A stretch of DNA of 64,000 nt from Clostridiales bacterium (GTDB lineage: Bacteria; Bacillota; Clostridia; Lachnospirales; Lachnospiraceae). The notes beneath the pieces are model-generated. The model made no database searches and had not been told where the DNA came from. It worked only from the letters and a program-made list of their open reading frames with translations. Location: positions 210,634 to 274,633 of the forward strand of contig JAHZHN010000001.1 in assembly GCA_019420275.1 (NCBI GenBank), in the 5' to 3' direction. A program made the position numbers and the translations under genes. The first letter of the stretch is position 1. Each line of letters opens with the position of its first letter. Shown here in pieces: positions 7,785-17,187 of the stretch.

Positions 7785-8936
7785 TTATTTTTTACGTTTC
7801 CCAAAGAACCCTTTGTGTTCATGTTCCTGGTGCTTTGGAACTTCTCCCATTGCTTCCTGGAATCTCTGCAGTGCTGCTCTCTGTTCTCCATTTAAATGTT
7901 CTGGTACTTGAACGACTAAAGTGACAAAATGATCTCCTCTGACATTCTTATTTCTTACCATAGGGACACCTTTTCCTTTCAGACGAATTCTTGTATCAGT
8001 CTGAGTTCCCGGTTTGATCGTATATTCATATGGTCCGTCTACCGTCGGAATCTGAATCGTTGCACCTAAAGCTGCCTGCGTAAATGAAATTGGCTCTGTT
8101 GAATAGATTGTCGTATCCTGTCTCTGGAATTTTGGATGTCTCTGTACAATTACTTCCACAAGAAGATCTCCTCTTGGACCTCCATTGATTCCAGGTTCTC
8201 CTTTTCCACGAATTCGGATACTCTGTCCGTTATCAATTCCGGCAGGTACCGTGACTTCGATTGTCTTTCGGCTGCTCGTGTAGCCAGTTCCATGACAATC
8301 CGGGCATTTTTCCCGGATGACTTTACCGGTTCCATGACATTCCGGACAGGTCTGTACATTCTGCACTGTACCAAACATAGACTGCTGTGTATATACAATC
8401 TGTCCGCGGCCGCCGCACTTCGGACAGGTCTCTGGTTTTGTTCCCGGTTTTGCACCAGTTCCGTGACAAGATGTGCACTCATCTTTTAGTGTAATCTCTA
8501 TCTTCTTTGACGTACCAAAAATAGCTTCTTCAAAGGTCACATGAACTCTTGCACGGACATGGGCTCCCTGCGCCGGACGGTTCTGTTGTCTCTGCCCGCC
8601 TCTTGCTCCGCCGCCAAACATACCGCCGAAAAGATCGCCAAAGATGTCACCCATATCTCCGCCAAAATCAAAGCCGCCAAAGCCTCCGCCATTAAAACCT
8701 CCGCCCTGTTCAAAGGCAGCATGACCAAACTGGTCATACTGCGCTTTTTTCTCAGAATCACTCAGCACTTCATAGGCTTCTGTCACTTCTTTGAACTTTG
8801 CTTCTGCTTCTTTGTCTCCAGGGTTCATATCTGGATGATATTTTTTTGCGAGTTTTCGGTAGGCTCTTTTTATCTCTGCATCAGAAGCGTTACGGTCAAC
8901 CCCTAACACCTCATAGTAATCTCTCTTCTCTGCCAT
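7785..8936 (-). CDS. dnaJ: Chaperone DnaJ
   Basis: A full 383-residue type I J-protein: J domain with HPD in KKYHPDMNPG (about 1-70), a Gly/Phe-rich linker (about 75-115), a zinc-binding region with four CxxCxGxG repeats (CTSCHGTG, CPKCGGRG, CPECHGTG, CPDCHGTG), and C-terminal substrate-binding domains. It delivers substrates to DnaK and stimulates its ATPase. It is the last gene of hrcA-grpE-dnaK-dnaJ and is separated from dnaK by 25 bp. Regulation is expected through HrcA at the CIRCE upstream of hrcA. Confidence 0.98.
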   Translation of the reverse strand: MAEKRDYYEVLGVDRNASDAEIKRAYRKLAKKYHPDMNPGDKEAEAKFKEVTEAYEVLSDSEKKAQYDQFGHAAFEQGGGFNGGGFGGFDFGGDMGDIFGDLFGGMFGGGARGGQRQQNRPAQGAHVRARVHVTFEEAIFGTSKKIEITLKDECTSCHGTGAKPGTKPETCPKCGGRGQIVYTQQSMFGTVQNVQTCPECHGTGKVIREKCPDCHGTGYTSSRKTIEVTVPAGIDNGQSIRIRGKGEPGINGGPRGDLLVEVIVQRHPKFQRQDTTIYSTEPISFTQAALGATIQIPTVDGPYEYTIKPGTQTDTRIRLKGKGVPMVRNKNVRGDHFVTLVVQVPEHLNGEQRAALQRFQEAMGEVPKHQEHEHKGFFGKRKK

Positions 8937-8961
8937 GATCGTCTACCTTTTCTTTTTTCTA

Positions 8962-10815
8962 TTAAACCTCTTTGTAATCTCCATCAACGACATTGTCATC
9001 TGCACCGCCGGATGCTGTCTGACCTGCATCTCCTTCCGGTGCTGCCTGACCTGCAGCTGCCTCATACATCTTAGCAAAAAGGTTCTGAGCACTGGTCATC
9101 AGTTTATCTTTTTTAGCTTTCATGTCTTCAACCTGTGCATCTGTCATTTCCTGATCTTTTGTCTGTTCAACAAGATCCTTTAATGCTTTCAGATCATCTT
9201 CTACTGCCGCTTTTTCAGAAGCATCTACCTTGTCTCCTGCTTCTTCCAAAGCTTTCTCTGTCTGGAATACCATAGAATCTGCTTCATTTCTTACATCGAT
9301 TGCTTCTTTTCTCTTCTTATCCTGAGCTTCAAATTCTGCAGCTTCTTTTACTGCTTTATCGATGTCTTCCTCAGACATATTAGATCCTGCTGTAATAGTA
9401 ATGTGCTGTTCTTTTCCTGTTCCTAAATCTTTTGCAGAAACATTTACAATACCATTTGCGTCAATATCAAATGTTACTTCAATCTGAGGCACTCCACGTC
9501 TTGCAGGTGCAATACCATCCAGGCGGAATCTTCCAAGAGATTTATTGTCTTTCGCAAACTGTCTCTCACCCTGAACTACATTGATATCTACTGCACTCTG
9601 GTTATCTTCTGCTGTTGAGAAGATCTGGCTCTTCTTTGTAGGAATCGTTGTATTACGTTCAATCAGTCTTGTCGCAACACCGCCCATTGTCTCGATAGAT
9701 AATGAAAGAGGAGTTACATCCAGAAGAAGGATGTCGCCTGCTCCGGCATCACCAGCTAATTTACCGCCCTGGATACATGCACCGATTGCAACACATTCAT
9801 CCGGGTTAATTCCTTTAAACGGCTCTTTTCCTGTTAACTGTTTTACTTTATCCTGAACAGCCGGGATACGTGTTGATCCGCCAACTAAAAGAACTTTGCT
9901 TAATTCTGAAGCAGACAATCCTGCATCGTTCAATGCAGAATTAACAGGTCCTGCTGTTCTTTCTACAAGATGAGCTGTTAATTCATCAAATTTAGCTCTT
10001 GTAAGATTCATATCAAAATGTTTTGGTCCTTCTGCTGTTGCAGTGATGAACGGAAGGTTGATATTGGTTGTTGTAGAAGAAGATAATTCTTTCTTTGCTT
10101 TTTCTGCAGCTTCTTTTAATCTCTGCATTGCCATCTTATCTGTAGATAAGTCTACACCTTCCTGTTTTTTGAACTCATCCAGCATATACTGTGTAATTAC
10201 ATTATCAAAGTCGTCTCCGCCCAGCTTGTTATCTCCGGCTGTAGATAATACTTCAATGACACCATCACCAATTTCGATGATAGACACATCGAATGTACCT
10301 CCTCCTAAGTCATATACCATGATTCTCTGCTCATTTTCATTATCCAGTCCATAAGACAATGCTGCTGCTGTCGGCTCGTTGATGATTCGTTTTACATCCA
10401 GTCCAGCAATCTTACCTGCATCTTTTGTTGCCTGACGCTGAGCATCGTTGAAGTATGCAGGAACTGTAATGACTGCTTCTGTTACTTTTTCTCCTAAATA
10501 GTTTTCTGCGTCGGATTTTAATTTCTGAAGAATCATTGCGGAAATCTCCTGTGGAGAGTATGCTTTTCCGTCAATATTTACTTTGTAATCAGTTCCCATA
10601 TGTCTCTTAATAGAAGAGATTGTTTTTTCAGCGTTTGTAACTGCCTGACGTTTTGCAGGTTCACCAACTACACGCTCACCTGTCTTTGTAAAGGCTACAA
10701 TAGACGGTGTTGTTCTCATACCTTCTGCATTTGTAATAACATTAGGTTTTCCACCTTCCATAACAGCTACACAGCTGTTTGTTGTTCCTAAGTCAATACC
10801 AATGATTTTACCCAT
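8962..10815 (-). CDS. dnaK: Chaperone DnaK (Hsp70)
   Basis: The 617-residue Hsp70 has the N-terminal signature GIDLGTTNSCVAV, the phosphate motif YDLGGGTFDVSI and VLLVGGSTRIPAVQ in its ATPase domain. The substrate-binding domain follows from about 380, then a helical lid and an acidic, Ala/Gly-rich tail ending DDNVVDGDYKEV. It is an ATP-driven cytosolic foldase working with DnaJ and GrpE. AGGAGG stands at good spacing before the ATG. About 105 bp separate it from grpE; I saw no convincing extra promoter or CIRCE there. Confidence 0.98.
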   Translation of the reverse strand: MGKIIGIDLGTTNSCVAVMEGGKPNVITNAEGMRTTPSIVAFTKTGERVVGEPAKRQAVTNAEKTISSIKRHMGTDYKVNIDGKAYSPQEISAMILQKLKSDAENYLGEKVTEAVITVPAYFNDAQRQATKDAGKIAGLDVKRIINEPTAAALSYGLDNENEQRIMVYDLGGGTFDVSIIEIGDGVIEVLSTAGDNKLGGDDFDNVITQYMLDEFKKQEGVDLSTDKMAMQRLKEAAEKAKKELSSSTTTNINLPFITATAEGPKHFDMNLTRAKFDELTAHLVERTAGPVNSALNDAGLSASELSKVLLVGGSTRIPAVQDKVKQLTGKEPFKGINPDECVAIGACIQGGKLAGDAGAGDILLLDVTPLSLSIETMGGVATRLIERNTTIPTKKSQIFSTAEDNQSAVDINVVQGERQFAKDNKSLGRFRLDGIAPARRGVPQIEVTFDIDANGIVNVSAKDLGTGKEQHITITAGSNMSEEDIDKAVKEAAEFEAQDKKRKEAIDVRNEADSMVFQTEKALEEAGDKVDASEKAAVEDDLKALKDLVEQTKDQEMTDAQVEDMKAKKDKLMTSAQNLFAKMYEAAAGQAAPEGDAGQTASGGADDNVVDGDYKEV

Positions 10816-10921
10816 GATTTATTCCTCCTAAACTCTATCATTTTTTCATTTTTCAATTCTATTAGTATAGCTTTGCCTAACTTTTAAATACGCTCTGCTT
10901 ATTCCAGCCCAGTATTCAATG

Positions 10922-11497
10922 TTAGTTTGCTACTTTTACCATACTGTGACGAAGTACGCTTTCTTTGTACATGTATCCTTTCTGCATTTCTTCTGCCACA
11001 ATGTTTTCTCCAAGTTCGTCGTCTTCCACATGCATGACCGCATTATGAAGGTTAGCATCAAATTCTTTTCCTTCTGCATCCATCGGCGTAACTCCAAGAT
11101 CTTCCATAACAGCCATCAGCTGTTTGTAAATCTGCTGGATTCCGTGTACAAAAGCGGAATCTTTTTCCTCTTCGGATACGCTTTCAAGACCTCTCTCAAA
11201 ATTGTCAATGACCGGAAGAAGTTTTTCAAGCACTCCCATAGCACCCATATCATAACGCTGAGTTGCTTCTTTGTTCATTCTCTTTCTGGCATTTTCAAAT
11301 TCTGCCATCAGTCTCTGATATTTATCTTTCCAATCCGCAATCTCTGCGTCCTTAGCTTCAAGCTGATCTTTGAAATCATCTTTCTTGTCTTCTGATTTGC
11401 CTTCAGTCTTATCAGCCTCTTTTTCTTCTATATTTTCTGCAGATGTTTCTGCTTCTTTTTCCTCTTTTTCCTGGAATTTCTTTTCTTGTTCTTTCAT
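10922..11497 (-). CDS. grpE: Nucleotide exchange factor GrpE
   Basis: The protein of about 191 residues opens with a highly charged Glu/Lys coiled-coil tail, then the GrpE core with KYQRLMAEFENARKRMNKE and the C-terminal beta domain ending MYKESVLRHSMVKVA. It releases ADP from DnaK. I chose the ATG at 11497 because GAAAGGAAGTGAAGGA precedes it; an upstream in-frame start would overlap the ribosome-binding region. hrcA ends 16 bp before this start, so the two are cotranscribed. Confidence 0.95.
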   Translation of the reverse strand: MKEQEKKFQEKEEKEAETSAENIEEKEADKTEGKSEDKKDDFKDQLEAKDAEIADWKDKYQRLMAEFENARKRMNKEATQRYDMGAMGVLEKLLPVIDNFERGLESVSEEEKDSAFVHGIQQIYKQLMAVMEDLGVTPMDAEGKEFDANLHNAVMHVEDDELGENIVAEEMQKGYMYKESVLRHSMVKVAN

Positions 11498-11513
11498 TCC
11501 TTCACTTCCTTTC

Positions 11514-12545
11514 TCAGGTTTTTCCCTTAAAGATATCATCCAGCTCCTCTGTCAGATTCTTCAAAGTCTTTACAACTTTTCGATAATTCATACGCTTCGG
11601 TCCGATAATTCCTACCGTTCCGGTGCCGCCTTCCGCAAGTTCATACGTTGCCGTCACAATACTGCAGTCCTTCATGTTCTGCACTGGAGATTCCTCTCCA
11701 ATATAAACTTGTATTCCATGATGTTCATCATCCTGATCCAAAGTCGAGTCAACCAGTTTTGTCAATGCCTTTTTTTCTGCCAGAGTATCCAGCAGCTCTG
11801 TGGCTGTATCTGGATTCCCCAATTCCGGATACTTCAGGATATTGGCCGCTCCGCCTGTATAAATCTCCATCTGATTTGCCTCATGGATCGTCTTGGCAAC
11901 CTCCTCAAGAATTTTTTCTAAAATATCCTGCCGGATGCCTGCTTGTTCTCTCATCGTCTGAATCAGTTCAAGATTAATATCCCTGAGCGATAATCCTTGA
12001 AGAAATGTATTCAGCAGCACATTCAGCTTCAAAATATCCTCATTGGACAGCGGTTCTTTCACCGACATCATCTTATTCTTTACAACATTGCCCTGAGTCA
12101 CAATAACAGCAAGCAGATGTTCGTGATCCACCTGAGACAGCTGTACAAACTTCAATGTAACTTTCTGATAATGAGGGGATGAGACCATAGTAGCGTAATT
12201 GGTATTACTTGCCAGAACATTGGCTACCTGTTTTAACAAAACTTCCATTCTGTCAACCTTCTGTATCAATGCCTGTTTCTCTTCATTCTCTGTCTCCCGT
12301 TCCATCATCAGCTGATCTACATAGAAGCGATATCCTGCATCGGAAGGAATTCGTCCTGCTGATGTGTGCGGCTGTAAAATAAGTCCCATATCTTCCAAAT
12401 CCGCCATTTCATTCCGTATTGTCGCGGAACTCAAATTCAGATCCGGATGTTTTGATATGGTCCTTGATCCCACCGGTTCACCAGTTTCGAGATAGTTGGC
12501 TATAATCGCTTTCAATATTAACTTTTTACGATCATTTAGTTCCAT
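11514..12545 (-). CDS. hrcA: Heat-inducible transcription repressor HrcA
   Basis: The 343-residue protein has an N-terminal winged helix (LNDRKKLILKAIIANYLETGEPVGSR) with the family signature LSSATIRNEMADLEDMGL, then the GAF-like dimerisation region ending GTVGIIGPKRMNYRKVV. It binds CIRCE elements and is kept active by GroEL, so that heat stress derepresses the operon. It is the first gene of hrcA-grpE-dnaK-dnaJ, and a perfect CIRCE lies 18 bp before its start, so the operon is autoregulated. Confidence 0.97.
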   Translation of the reverse strand: MELNDRKKLILKAIIANYLETGEPVGSRTISKHPDLNLSSATIRNEMADLEDMGLILQPHTSAGRIPSDAGYRFYVDQLMMERETENEEKQALIQKVDRMEVLLKQVANVLASNTNYATMVSSPHYQKVTLKFVQLSQVDHEHLLAVIVTQGNVVKNKMMSVKEPLSNEDILKLNVLLNTFLQGLSLRDINLELIQTMREQAGIRQDILEKILEEVAKTIHEANQMEIYTGGAANILKYPELGNPDTATELLDTLAEKKALTKLVDSTLDQDDEHHGIQVYIGEESPVQNMKDCSIVTATYELAEGGTGTVGIIGPKRMNYRKVVKTLKNLTEELDDIFKGKT

Positions 12546-12563
12546 ATCTTTCCCTCCCTGTTA

Positions 12564-12590
12564 TTAGCACTCAACAATATCGAGTGCTAA
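12564..12590 (-). promoter_or_regulatory. CIRCE operator (HrcA binding site)
   Basis: TTAGCACTC-N9-GAGTGCTAA is an exact match to the CIRCE consensus, placed between the promoter and the hrcA start codon. Confidence 0.97.
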
Positions 12591-12601
12591 CATCTATATT
12601 T

Positions 12602-12630
12602 AAAGTATCACTTTTGTATTTTATTGTCAA
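12602..12630 (-). promoter_or_regulatory. Vegetative promoter of the hrcA operon
   Basis: On the minus strand TTGACA (12625-12630) and TACTTT (12602-12607) have 17-bp spacing; CIRCE follows 11 bp downstream, so bound HrcA would block initiation. Confidence 0.7.
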
Positions 12631-12725
12631 CTATATTTCAAAAAAAATTTATTATTTTGCAATTTCTTTCTGAGAAATATTTTAGAAACAGCTTCATAAA
12701 ATAAAAAATAAGGAGTGTGATAACG

Positions 12726-13019
12726 ATGAACCAAAATTTGAAGTTTGAATTGGAACGCCAGCGGCTGAACCAAACCTATGAAAAAATGAATTCTGGAAAT
12801 CCATCTTCTAGTGAAGAAAATAAAATCCCAACATACTGGACATTTCTAAAATTGAGAATTGGTTTTTGTGTTCTTTTGCTTTTTTTTCTGGCTGCTTCTG
12901 TAAAAGCCTTTGACACACCAGAAACAAAACATGTGCAAAAAATACTGCAGCAAATGGATCAGATGGATCCATATACTCAAAAAGTTATGCACCAGATACA
13001 AACAGCTTTTCCCAGATAG
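12726..13019 (+). CDS. Small single-pass membrane protein, unknown function
   Basis: I do not recognise a family. The 97-residue product has a charged N-terminal region (about 1-38), one hydrophobic segment (about 45-60, IGFCVLLLFFLAASV) and a short C-terminal tail with KILQQMDQMDPYTQKVMHQIQTAF. The ATG at 12726 is 10 nt after AGGAG; a GTG three codons earlier is too close to it. It is transcribed alone, divergent from the heat-shock operon, and ends at a strong hairpin. The tail probably faces outside, judged from positive charges before the membrane segment. Confidence 0.7.
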   Translation: MNQNLKFELERQRLNQTYEKMNSGNPSSSEENKIPTYWTFLKLRIGFCVLLLFFLAASVKAFDTPETKHVQKILQQMDQMDPYTQKVMHQIQTAFPR

Positions 13020-13037
13020 GTATTATGGCCGCACGAT

Positions 13038-13088
13038 AAAATGCCCCTTAGGCGGACTGATTTTTAACATCCATCTAAGGGGCATTTT
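13038..13088. terminator. Convergent terminator between the small membrane protein and the DeoR gene
   Basis: Arms AAATGCCCCTTAG and CTAAGGGGCATTT form a 13-bp perfect stem; A/T-rich flanks suit either direction. Confidence 0.8.
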
Positions 13089-13108
13089 CTACTTGAATTT
13101 TTTACTTA

Positions 13109-13861
13109 CTATACAATCTCAACCTGAATCCCATTTTTTTCAAGTGTTGATTTCGCTTCTGCTGGAATCTGATCATCTGTAAATATTATATCAATATCTT
13201 TCAGACGGGACTGGAGAACAACTCCGTGTTCCTGAAATTTACTGGAATCCGTCAAAATAATTGCTTTTCTGGCAGATCCCATCATACTTTTCATGGCTTC
13301 TGCCCGCATCATATCTCCGCATGTAAAGCCAATCCTCGGAATATATCCATCCGTTCCCATAAACAGCTTATCCACATAGAAGGCTTCTGCACACGTCTTC
13401 ACGAGGGGTCCAACCATAACTTCCGCATCTTTTTGATATTCTCCTCCAAGAAGTATGACCTTAACATCACCGCTGCCGGATTCCCGGATAAACCGAGCAA
13501 TAAACGCAGAATTTGTAATGATCGTAATTTCTTTTTTCATTTCAGAAAGATATGCTGCCAAAAGAGCGCAGCTAGACCCAGATTCAATCATGACCGTTTC
13601 TCCATCTGATACAAGATCCGCTGCTGCCTGGGCAAGTTTTTGTTTTATGTCATACCGCACGGCCAGACGGTTCCCGATATCTGACATATTTTTGGCTGTA
13701 GCATAACCATGTTCTCTTACCAGCAGTTCCATGCTTTCCAATGCATCCAAATCCTTTCGGATCGTTACCTGAGATACGCCAAGCATTTCAGACAAAGCCG
13801 CTACCTCAACTTTTTTCTGCTGTGTTACGATTTCGAGAATTTTTGTCTGCCGATCTGTCAT
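13109..13861 (-). CDS. DeoR-family transcriptional regulator
   Basis: About 250 residues. The N-terminal DeoR winged helix reads TDRQTKILEIVTQQKKVEVAALSEMLGVSQVTIRKDLDALE. A C-terminal ISOCOT-type sugar-phosphate sensor domain follows, with GSSCALLA, ILLGGEY and FMGTDG. DeoR proteins are usually repressors relieved by a phosphorylated sugar. The gene ends the run GRE - aldolase - regulator, 44 bp after the aldolase, so it probably regulates that cluster. Candidate half-sites of the TTTCGTTT/TTTCATTT type occur in the divergent region at 17095-17200. The ATG at 13861 is preferred over one three codons upstream on ribosome-binding-site distance. Confidence 0.9.
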   Translation of the reverse strand: MTDRQTKILEIVTQQKKVEVAALSEMLGVSQVTIRKDLDALESMELLVREHGYATAKNMSDIGNRLAVRYDIKQKLAQAAADLVSDGETVMIESGSSCALLAAYLSEMKKEITIITNSAFIARFIRESGSGDVKVILLGGEYQKDAEVMVGPLVKTCAEAFYVDKLFMGTDGYIPRIGFTCGDMMRAEAMKSMMGSARKAIILTDSSKFQEHGVVLQSRLKDIDIIFTDDQIPAEAKSTLEKNGIQVEIV

Positions 13862-13905
13862 ATCTCCCATCCTTTCTCATCTGATTCTATCATTCGGCTT
13901 TGTGG

Positions 13906-14586
13906 CTACAGATCACAGATTCCCTTTCCTTCTCCATATACACTATACCAGTCCTGATTGAAATCTGTGACTGCCTTATCGATATTTGGATTTGCAAAAA
14001 CCTGTTTCAGGATTGCGTATGGCGCTGTCACTGCTTCTGCTCCATAATTCAGTGCATTTTTTATCTGTTCTACGCCTTTAAAAGACGCTGCGATAATCTT
14101 GCAGTTATATCCGTCATCTTCAATTCGATCCTGAAGATGTCCAATCAATTCCATTGGATCGCTGCCCAAATTTCCAATTCGATTCACATATGGTGCAATG
14201 TAATCAGCACCTGCTGCCAAAGCAAAATATGCCTGCATTAAATCATATACTGCAGTTGCTGTAACATTGACTCCTTCTGCCTTCAGCATCTTGATCGCTT
14301 TTAATCCTTCATAAGAAACCGGAACTTTGATATAAACCTGTGTATCAATTTCTTTTAAAATCCTATGTGCTTCTTCAACAATCGTATCCGCATCCAGTGA
14401 AATCACCTGAATATGAAGACTTCTGTCTTGCCCAATGATCTCACGTATTTTTCTCATATGCTCAAAAAAGTCTTCTGGACTTGTTTTCTTTACGATAGAA
14501 GGATTACTTGTAACCCCTGCAATTGGCATATGGTCAATTCCATCTCTGATTTCTTCCAAATCCACTGTATCTAAAATAAATTCCAT
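13906..14586 (-). CDS. fsa: Fructose-6-phosphate aldolase-like transaldolase (FsaA/TalC family)
   Basis: The 226-residue protein is the short single-domain transaldolase form. It starts MEFILDTVDLEEI, has GVTSNPSIV, the Schiff-base lysine in YIKVPVSYEGL (Lys87) and APYVNRIGNLG. E. coli FsaA and FsaB belong here; they cleave 1-deoxyfructose-6-phosphate to glyceraldehyde-3-phosphate and hydroxyacetone in the anhydroglycolysis pathway, and fructose-6-phosphate less efficiently. The gene follows a YbiW-type glycyl radical enzyme by 68 bp on the same strand, the pairing seen in E. coli ybiW-fsaA. The pathway role here is inference from that pairing. Confidence 0.9.
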   Translation of the reverse strand: MEFILDTVDLEEIRDGIDHMPIAGVTSNPSIVKKTSPEDFFEHMRKIREIIGQDRSLHIQVISLDADTIVEEAHRILKEIDTQVYIKVPVSYEGLKAIKMLKAEGVNVTATAVYDLMQAYFALAAGADYIAPYVNRIGNLGSDPMELIGHLQDRIEDDGYNCKIIAASFKGVEQIKNALNYGAEAVTAPYAILKQVFANPNIDKAVTDFNQDWYSVYGEGKGICDL

Positions 14587-14654
14587 TTTTCTTCTCCTAT
14601 TCTATAATAAAAATTTGTTTTTCTCCATATAAAAGAACATTTTTCCGAAATAAA

Positions 14655-17066
14655 CTATAATGTCTGTTCTGTTCTTCCAATGATGTCATCCTGCGTTGCT
14701 TTTGATAATACATTGAAAAATGCAGAATATCCTGCAACACGTACAATCAAATCTTTATGTTTTTCCGGATGTTTCTGCGCATCAATCAAAGTATCCCTGG
14801 ATACCACATTATATTGTACATGATATCCATCCAGGCGGTTAAAGAATGTGCGAATGATCATTTCCAGTTTCTGCTTGTTTTCTTCCGTAGACAGCATTTG
14901 CGGTGTTACTTTCTGATTTAAAAGAACTCCTCCTGTAATTTCATGCGTCGGAAGCTTGGATACAGATTTAAATACTGCAGTCGGACCGTTCTTATCCATA
15001 GAATGAGCTGGTGAACATCCTTCTGCAAGCGGTTCATGAGCCTTACGTCCATCCGGTGTTGCCATTGTATTCATTCCCTGTCCGACATTTGCGGAAATAC
15101 TGGATGTTCCAGCATAACGGATTCCTCCGATCGGCCCCCTTCCGTATCTAGTATTCGGATATTTCTTCATCTCATCAATATACTGATCGTAGACTTCTAC
15201 AACCAAATTATCTACATAGTCAATATCATTTCCATATTTTGGCGCATCATTGATAAGCATCTTCTGAATTTTTTGATTCTTTGGACTGGTAAAGTCATCT
15301 TCCAGAGCATCACACAATTCTGCCGGTGTGATTTTACCTTCCTCAAAAACAAGCTTTTTAATTGCAGCAAGACTATCTGCCATATTGGCAATTCCAACCT
15401 GAAGTCCGGAAATAAAGTCATATACAGCTCCGCCTTCCTTGATTGTCTTTCCTCTTCCGATACAATCCTGTGTCAGTGCGGAGCATAAGATATCAGGACA
15501 TTCTCTCTCAATGGCCAGGTCAATCGCATTTTCCACAATTACACTCATTCTGGTCAGTTCTCTCGTTACATACTCTACCGCATCTTGAAGTTCTTTATAA
15601 GATTTCATATCCCTGAAATGACCACATCCTTTTACAAAACGTTTTCCTGATGTTGGATCAATTCCGTCATTCATAGCAATCAGGAGAACTCTCGGAAAGT
15701 TCAGATAGCTCATTCCAGTACAGCGATAGCCCCATTTTCCAGGAACTGCAGTTTCTACACATCCAATCGCAGAATAATTATACGCATCTTCTTCTGCCAC
15801 ACCCTTTTCGATAAACGATGGAATGATAACTTCATCTGAATTAAACGCCGGCATTCCTGTACCGAGTTTCATAACTTCAATTGCTTCATCCATAAATTCT
15901 TTTGACATATTTCTATGATATCTCACTGTCAAATTAGGCTGCGGAAGCCTCGTCTGAGCGACAGATTTCAAAACAAGGAAAGATAACGGATTCACGGCGT
16001 CTTTTTTATCCGGTGTCTGTCCTCCAATCGTAACATTCTGATACATCGGACTTCCTGCGCTGCTTAATGTATGTGCCTGACTTCTTACTTTATTGATCGT
16101 TAAAGTCTTAATCCAAAGATTATCCAGAATTTCCACTGCCTCATCGTCCGTCAGTGTTCCATTTTCAATATCATGCTTGTAATAAGGATAAATATACTGG
16201 TCAAAACGTCCATAGGAAAGAGAATGTCCATTGGATTCAATCTGTAAGATCAGCTGAATAAACCAAGTAGACTGAACTGCTTCCCGGAAGGTCTCTGCCG
16301 GCTCATATGGAACTTTATCACAAATTCTCGCAATCTCTAAAAGTTCCGCCTTTCTCGGCTCCTCTGTTTTCTCTGCTGTTTTTCTCGCCAGTTCTGCATA
16401 ACGATGGGCGAAATTCTTTACAGCCTCGATAACGATCAAAACTGCCTTATAAAAACAATTTTTATCAATGCTGTCAACCTGACAAAGATCCAATTCACTC
16501 TTTAATTTCTTGGTTCTCTCTTCATATCCTTTTAAACCGGTTTTTAACATGGTGGGATAATCAACTGCGAGATGAGCATCCCCAGAATTTAATTTCCCTT
16601 CCATCCCAAAGAAACCTGTTTCCATAAAAACATCTACTTCTTCTGGAAGTAAAGCTCCGCCTTTTGCTCTCAGATTATTATTCTCCCAAAATGGAGCAAT
16701 TGACCGCAGAGCCTCTTTGGTCTCTTCTGTAATATAAAAGACATCTCCGTCGCGCTTCTCAAACAAATCTAATTCATTCATAACGAATTCTAATGTATAT
16801 TCAGGAAAAATCGGCGCATCTTTATTGGAAGAAGCCTGATTTCCGACAATTAGTGTTTCGTCTTCAATATAAATTGACATTTTCTCCAAGATATTCTTTA
16901 ACATCAGTGCTCGTTTCATCACCGGCGGCTGATTCTGATTTTTCTTATATGCTTCCGTTGCAAGCAGTGCTCGTTCTGCACAAATGAATGGTTTCTTATC
17001 CAGGACTTCTTCACGAAAGCGTTCCATCCTTGGGGTTAAGTCTCCAAAGTGCTCTACATTCTTCAT
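14655..17066 (-). CDS. YbiW (PflF)-type glycyl radical enzyme, probable anhydrosugar-phosphate lyase
   Basis: The 803-residue protein has both glycyl-radical hallmarks: the thiyl cysteine in IGCVE (Cys436, with Glu438) and the C-terminal glycyl loop RVAGYSAFF (Gly779). The block GCVETAVPGKWGYRCTGMS and the N-terminal DETLIVGNQASS-like and APIFPEYT motifs match E. coli YbiW far better than pyruvate formate-lyase, choline lyase or hydroxyproline dehydratase as I know them. YbiW opens the ring of 1,5-anhydroglucitol-6-phosphate to give 1-deoxyfructose-6-phosphate, substrate of FsaA, which is the next gene. The activating enzyme is divergent. Activity is oxygen-sensitive and cytosolic. Family placement is strong; the exact substrate is inferred. 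Confidence 0.88.
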   Translation of the reverse strand: MKNVEHFGDLTPRMERFREEVLDKKPFICAERALLATEAYKKNQNQPPVMKRALMLKNILEKMSIYIEDETLIVGNQASSNKDAPIFPEYTLEFVMNELDLFEKRDGDVFYITEETKEALRSIAPFWENNNLRAKGGALLPEEVDVFMETGFFGMEGKLNSGDAHLAVDYPTMLKTGLKGYEERTKKLKSELDLCQVDSIDKNCFYKAVLIVIEAVKNFAHRYAELARKTAEKTEEPRKAELLEIARICDKVPYEPAETFREAVQSTWFIQLILQIESNGHSLSYGRFDQYIYPYYKHDIENGTLTDDEAVEILDNLWIKTLTINKVRSQAHTLSSAGSPMYQNVTIGGQTPDKKDAVNPLSFLVLKSVAQTRLPQPNLTVRYHRNMSKEFMDEAIEVMKLGTGMPAFNSDEVIIPSFIEKGVAEEDAYNYSAIGCVETAVPGKWGYRCTGMSYLNFPRVLLIAMNDGIDPTSGKRFVKGCGHFRDMKSYKELQDAVEYVTRELTRMSVIVENAIDLAIERECPDILCSALTQDCIGRGKTIKEGGAVYDFISGLQVGIANMADSLAAIKKLVFEEGKITPAELCDALEDDFTSPKNQKIQKMLINDAPKYGNDIDYVDNLVVEVYDQYIDEMKKYPNTRYGRGPIGGIRYAGTSSISANVGQGMNTMATPDGRKAHEPLAEGCSPAHSMDKNGPTAVFKSVSKLPTHEITGGVLLNQKVTPQMLSTEENKQKLEMIIRTFFNRLDGYHVQYNVVSRDTLIDAQKHPEKHKDLIVRVAGYSAFFNVLSKATQDDIIGRTEQTL

Positions 17067-17131
17067 ATTTATATACCTCCATAGGAATCAAAAGTTTCAT
17101 TCATAACATTTCCTTCGGTTTCTCTTCTTCT

Positions 17132-17159
17132 ATCATACTACTTTTCTTTCGTTTGTCAA
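17132..17159 (-). promoter_or_regulatory. Promoter of the YbiW-type GRE operon
   Basis: Minus-strand TTGACA (17154-17159) and TATGAT (17132-17137) with 16-bp spacing, 66 bp before the start codon. The -35 abuts a TTTCGTTT repeat. Confidence 0.65.
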
Positions 17160-17175
17160 TATTTTTCTTTCATTT
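17147..17175. promoter_or_regulatory. Repeated TTTCnTTT half-sites, DeoR operator candidate
   Basis: TTTCGTTT (17147-17154) and TTTCATTT (17168-17175) start 21 bp apart, two helical turns; related TTTCATTC is at 17095 and TTTTCGTAA at 17193. They lie between the divergent GRE and activase promoters. Confidence 0.45.
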
Positions 17176-17187
17176 AAAACCATTTTA

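Noticed and set aside
14655..17066. Annotation of the GRE as pyruvate formate-lyase
   Set aside because: Pyruvate formate-lyase needs adjacent cysteines (CC); this protein has GCVE, the pattern of C-O or C-X lyases.
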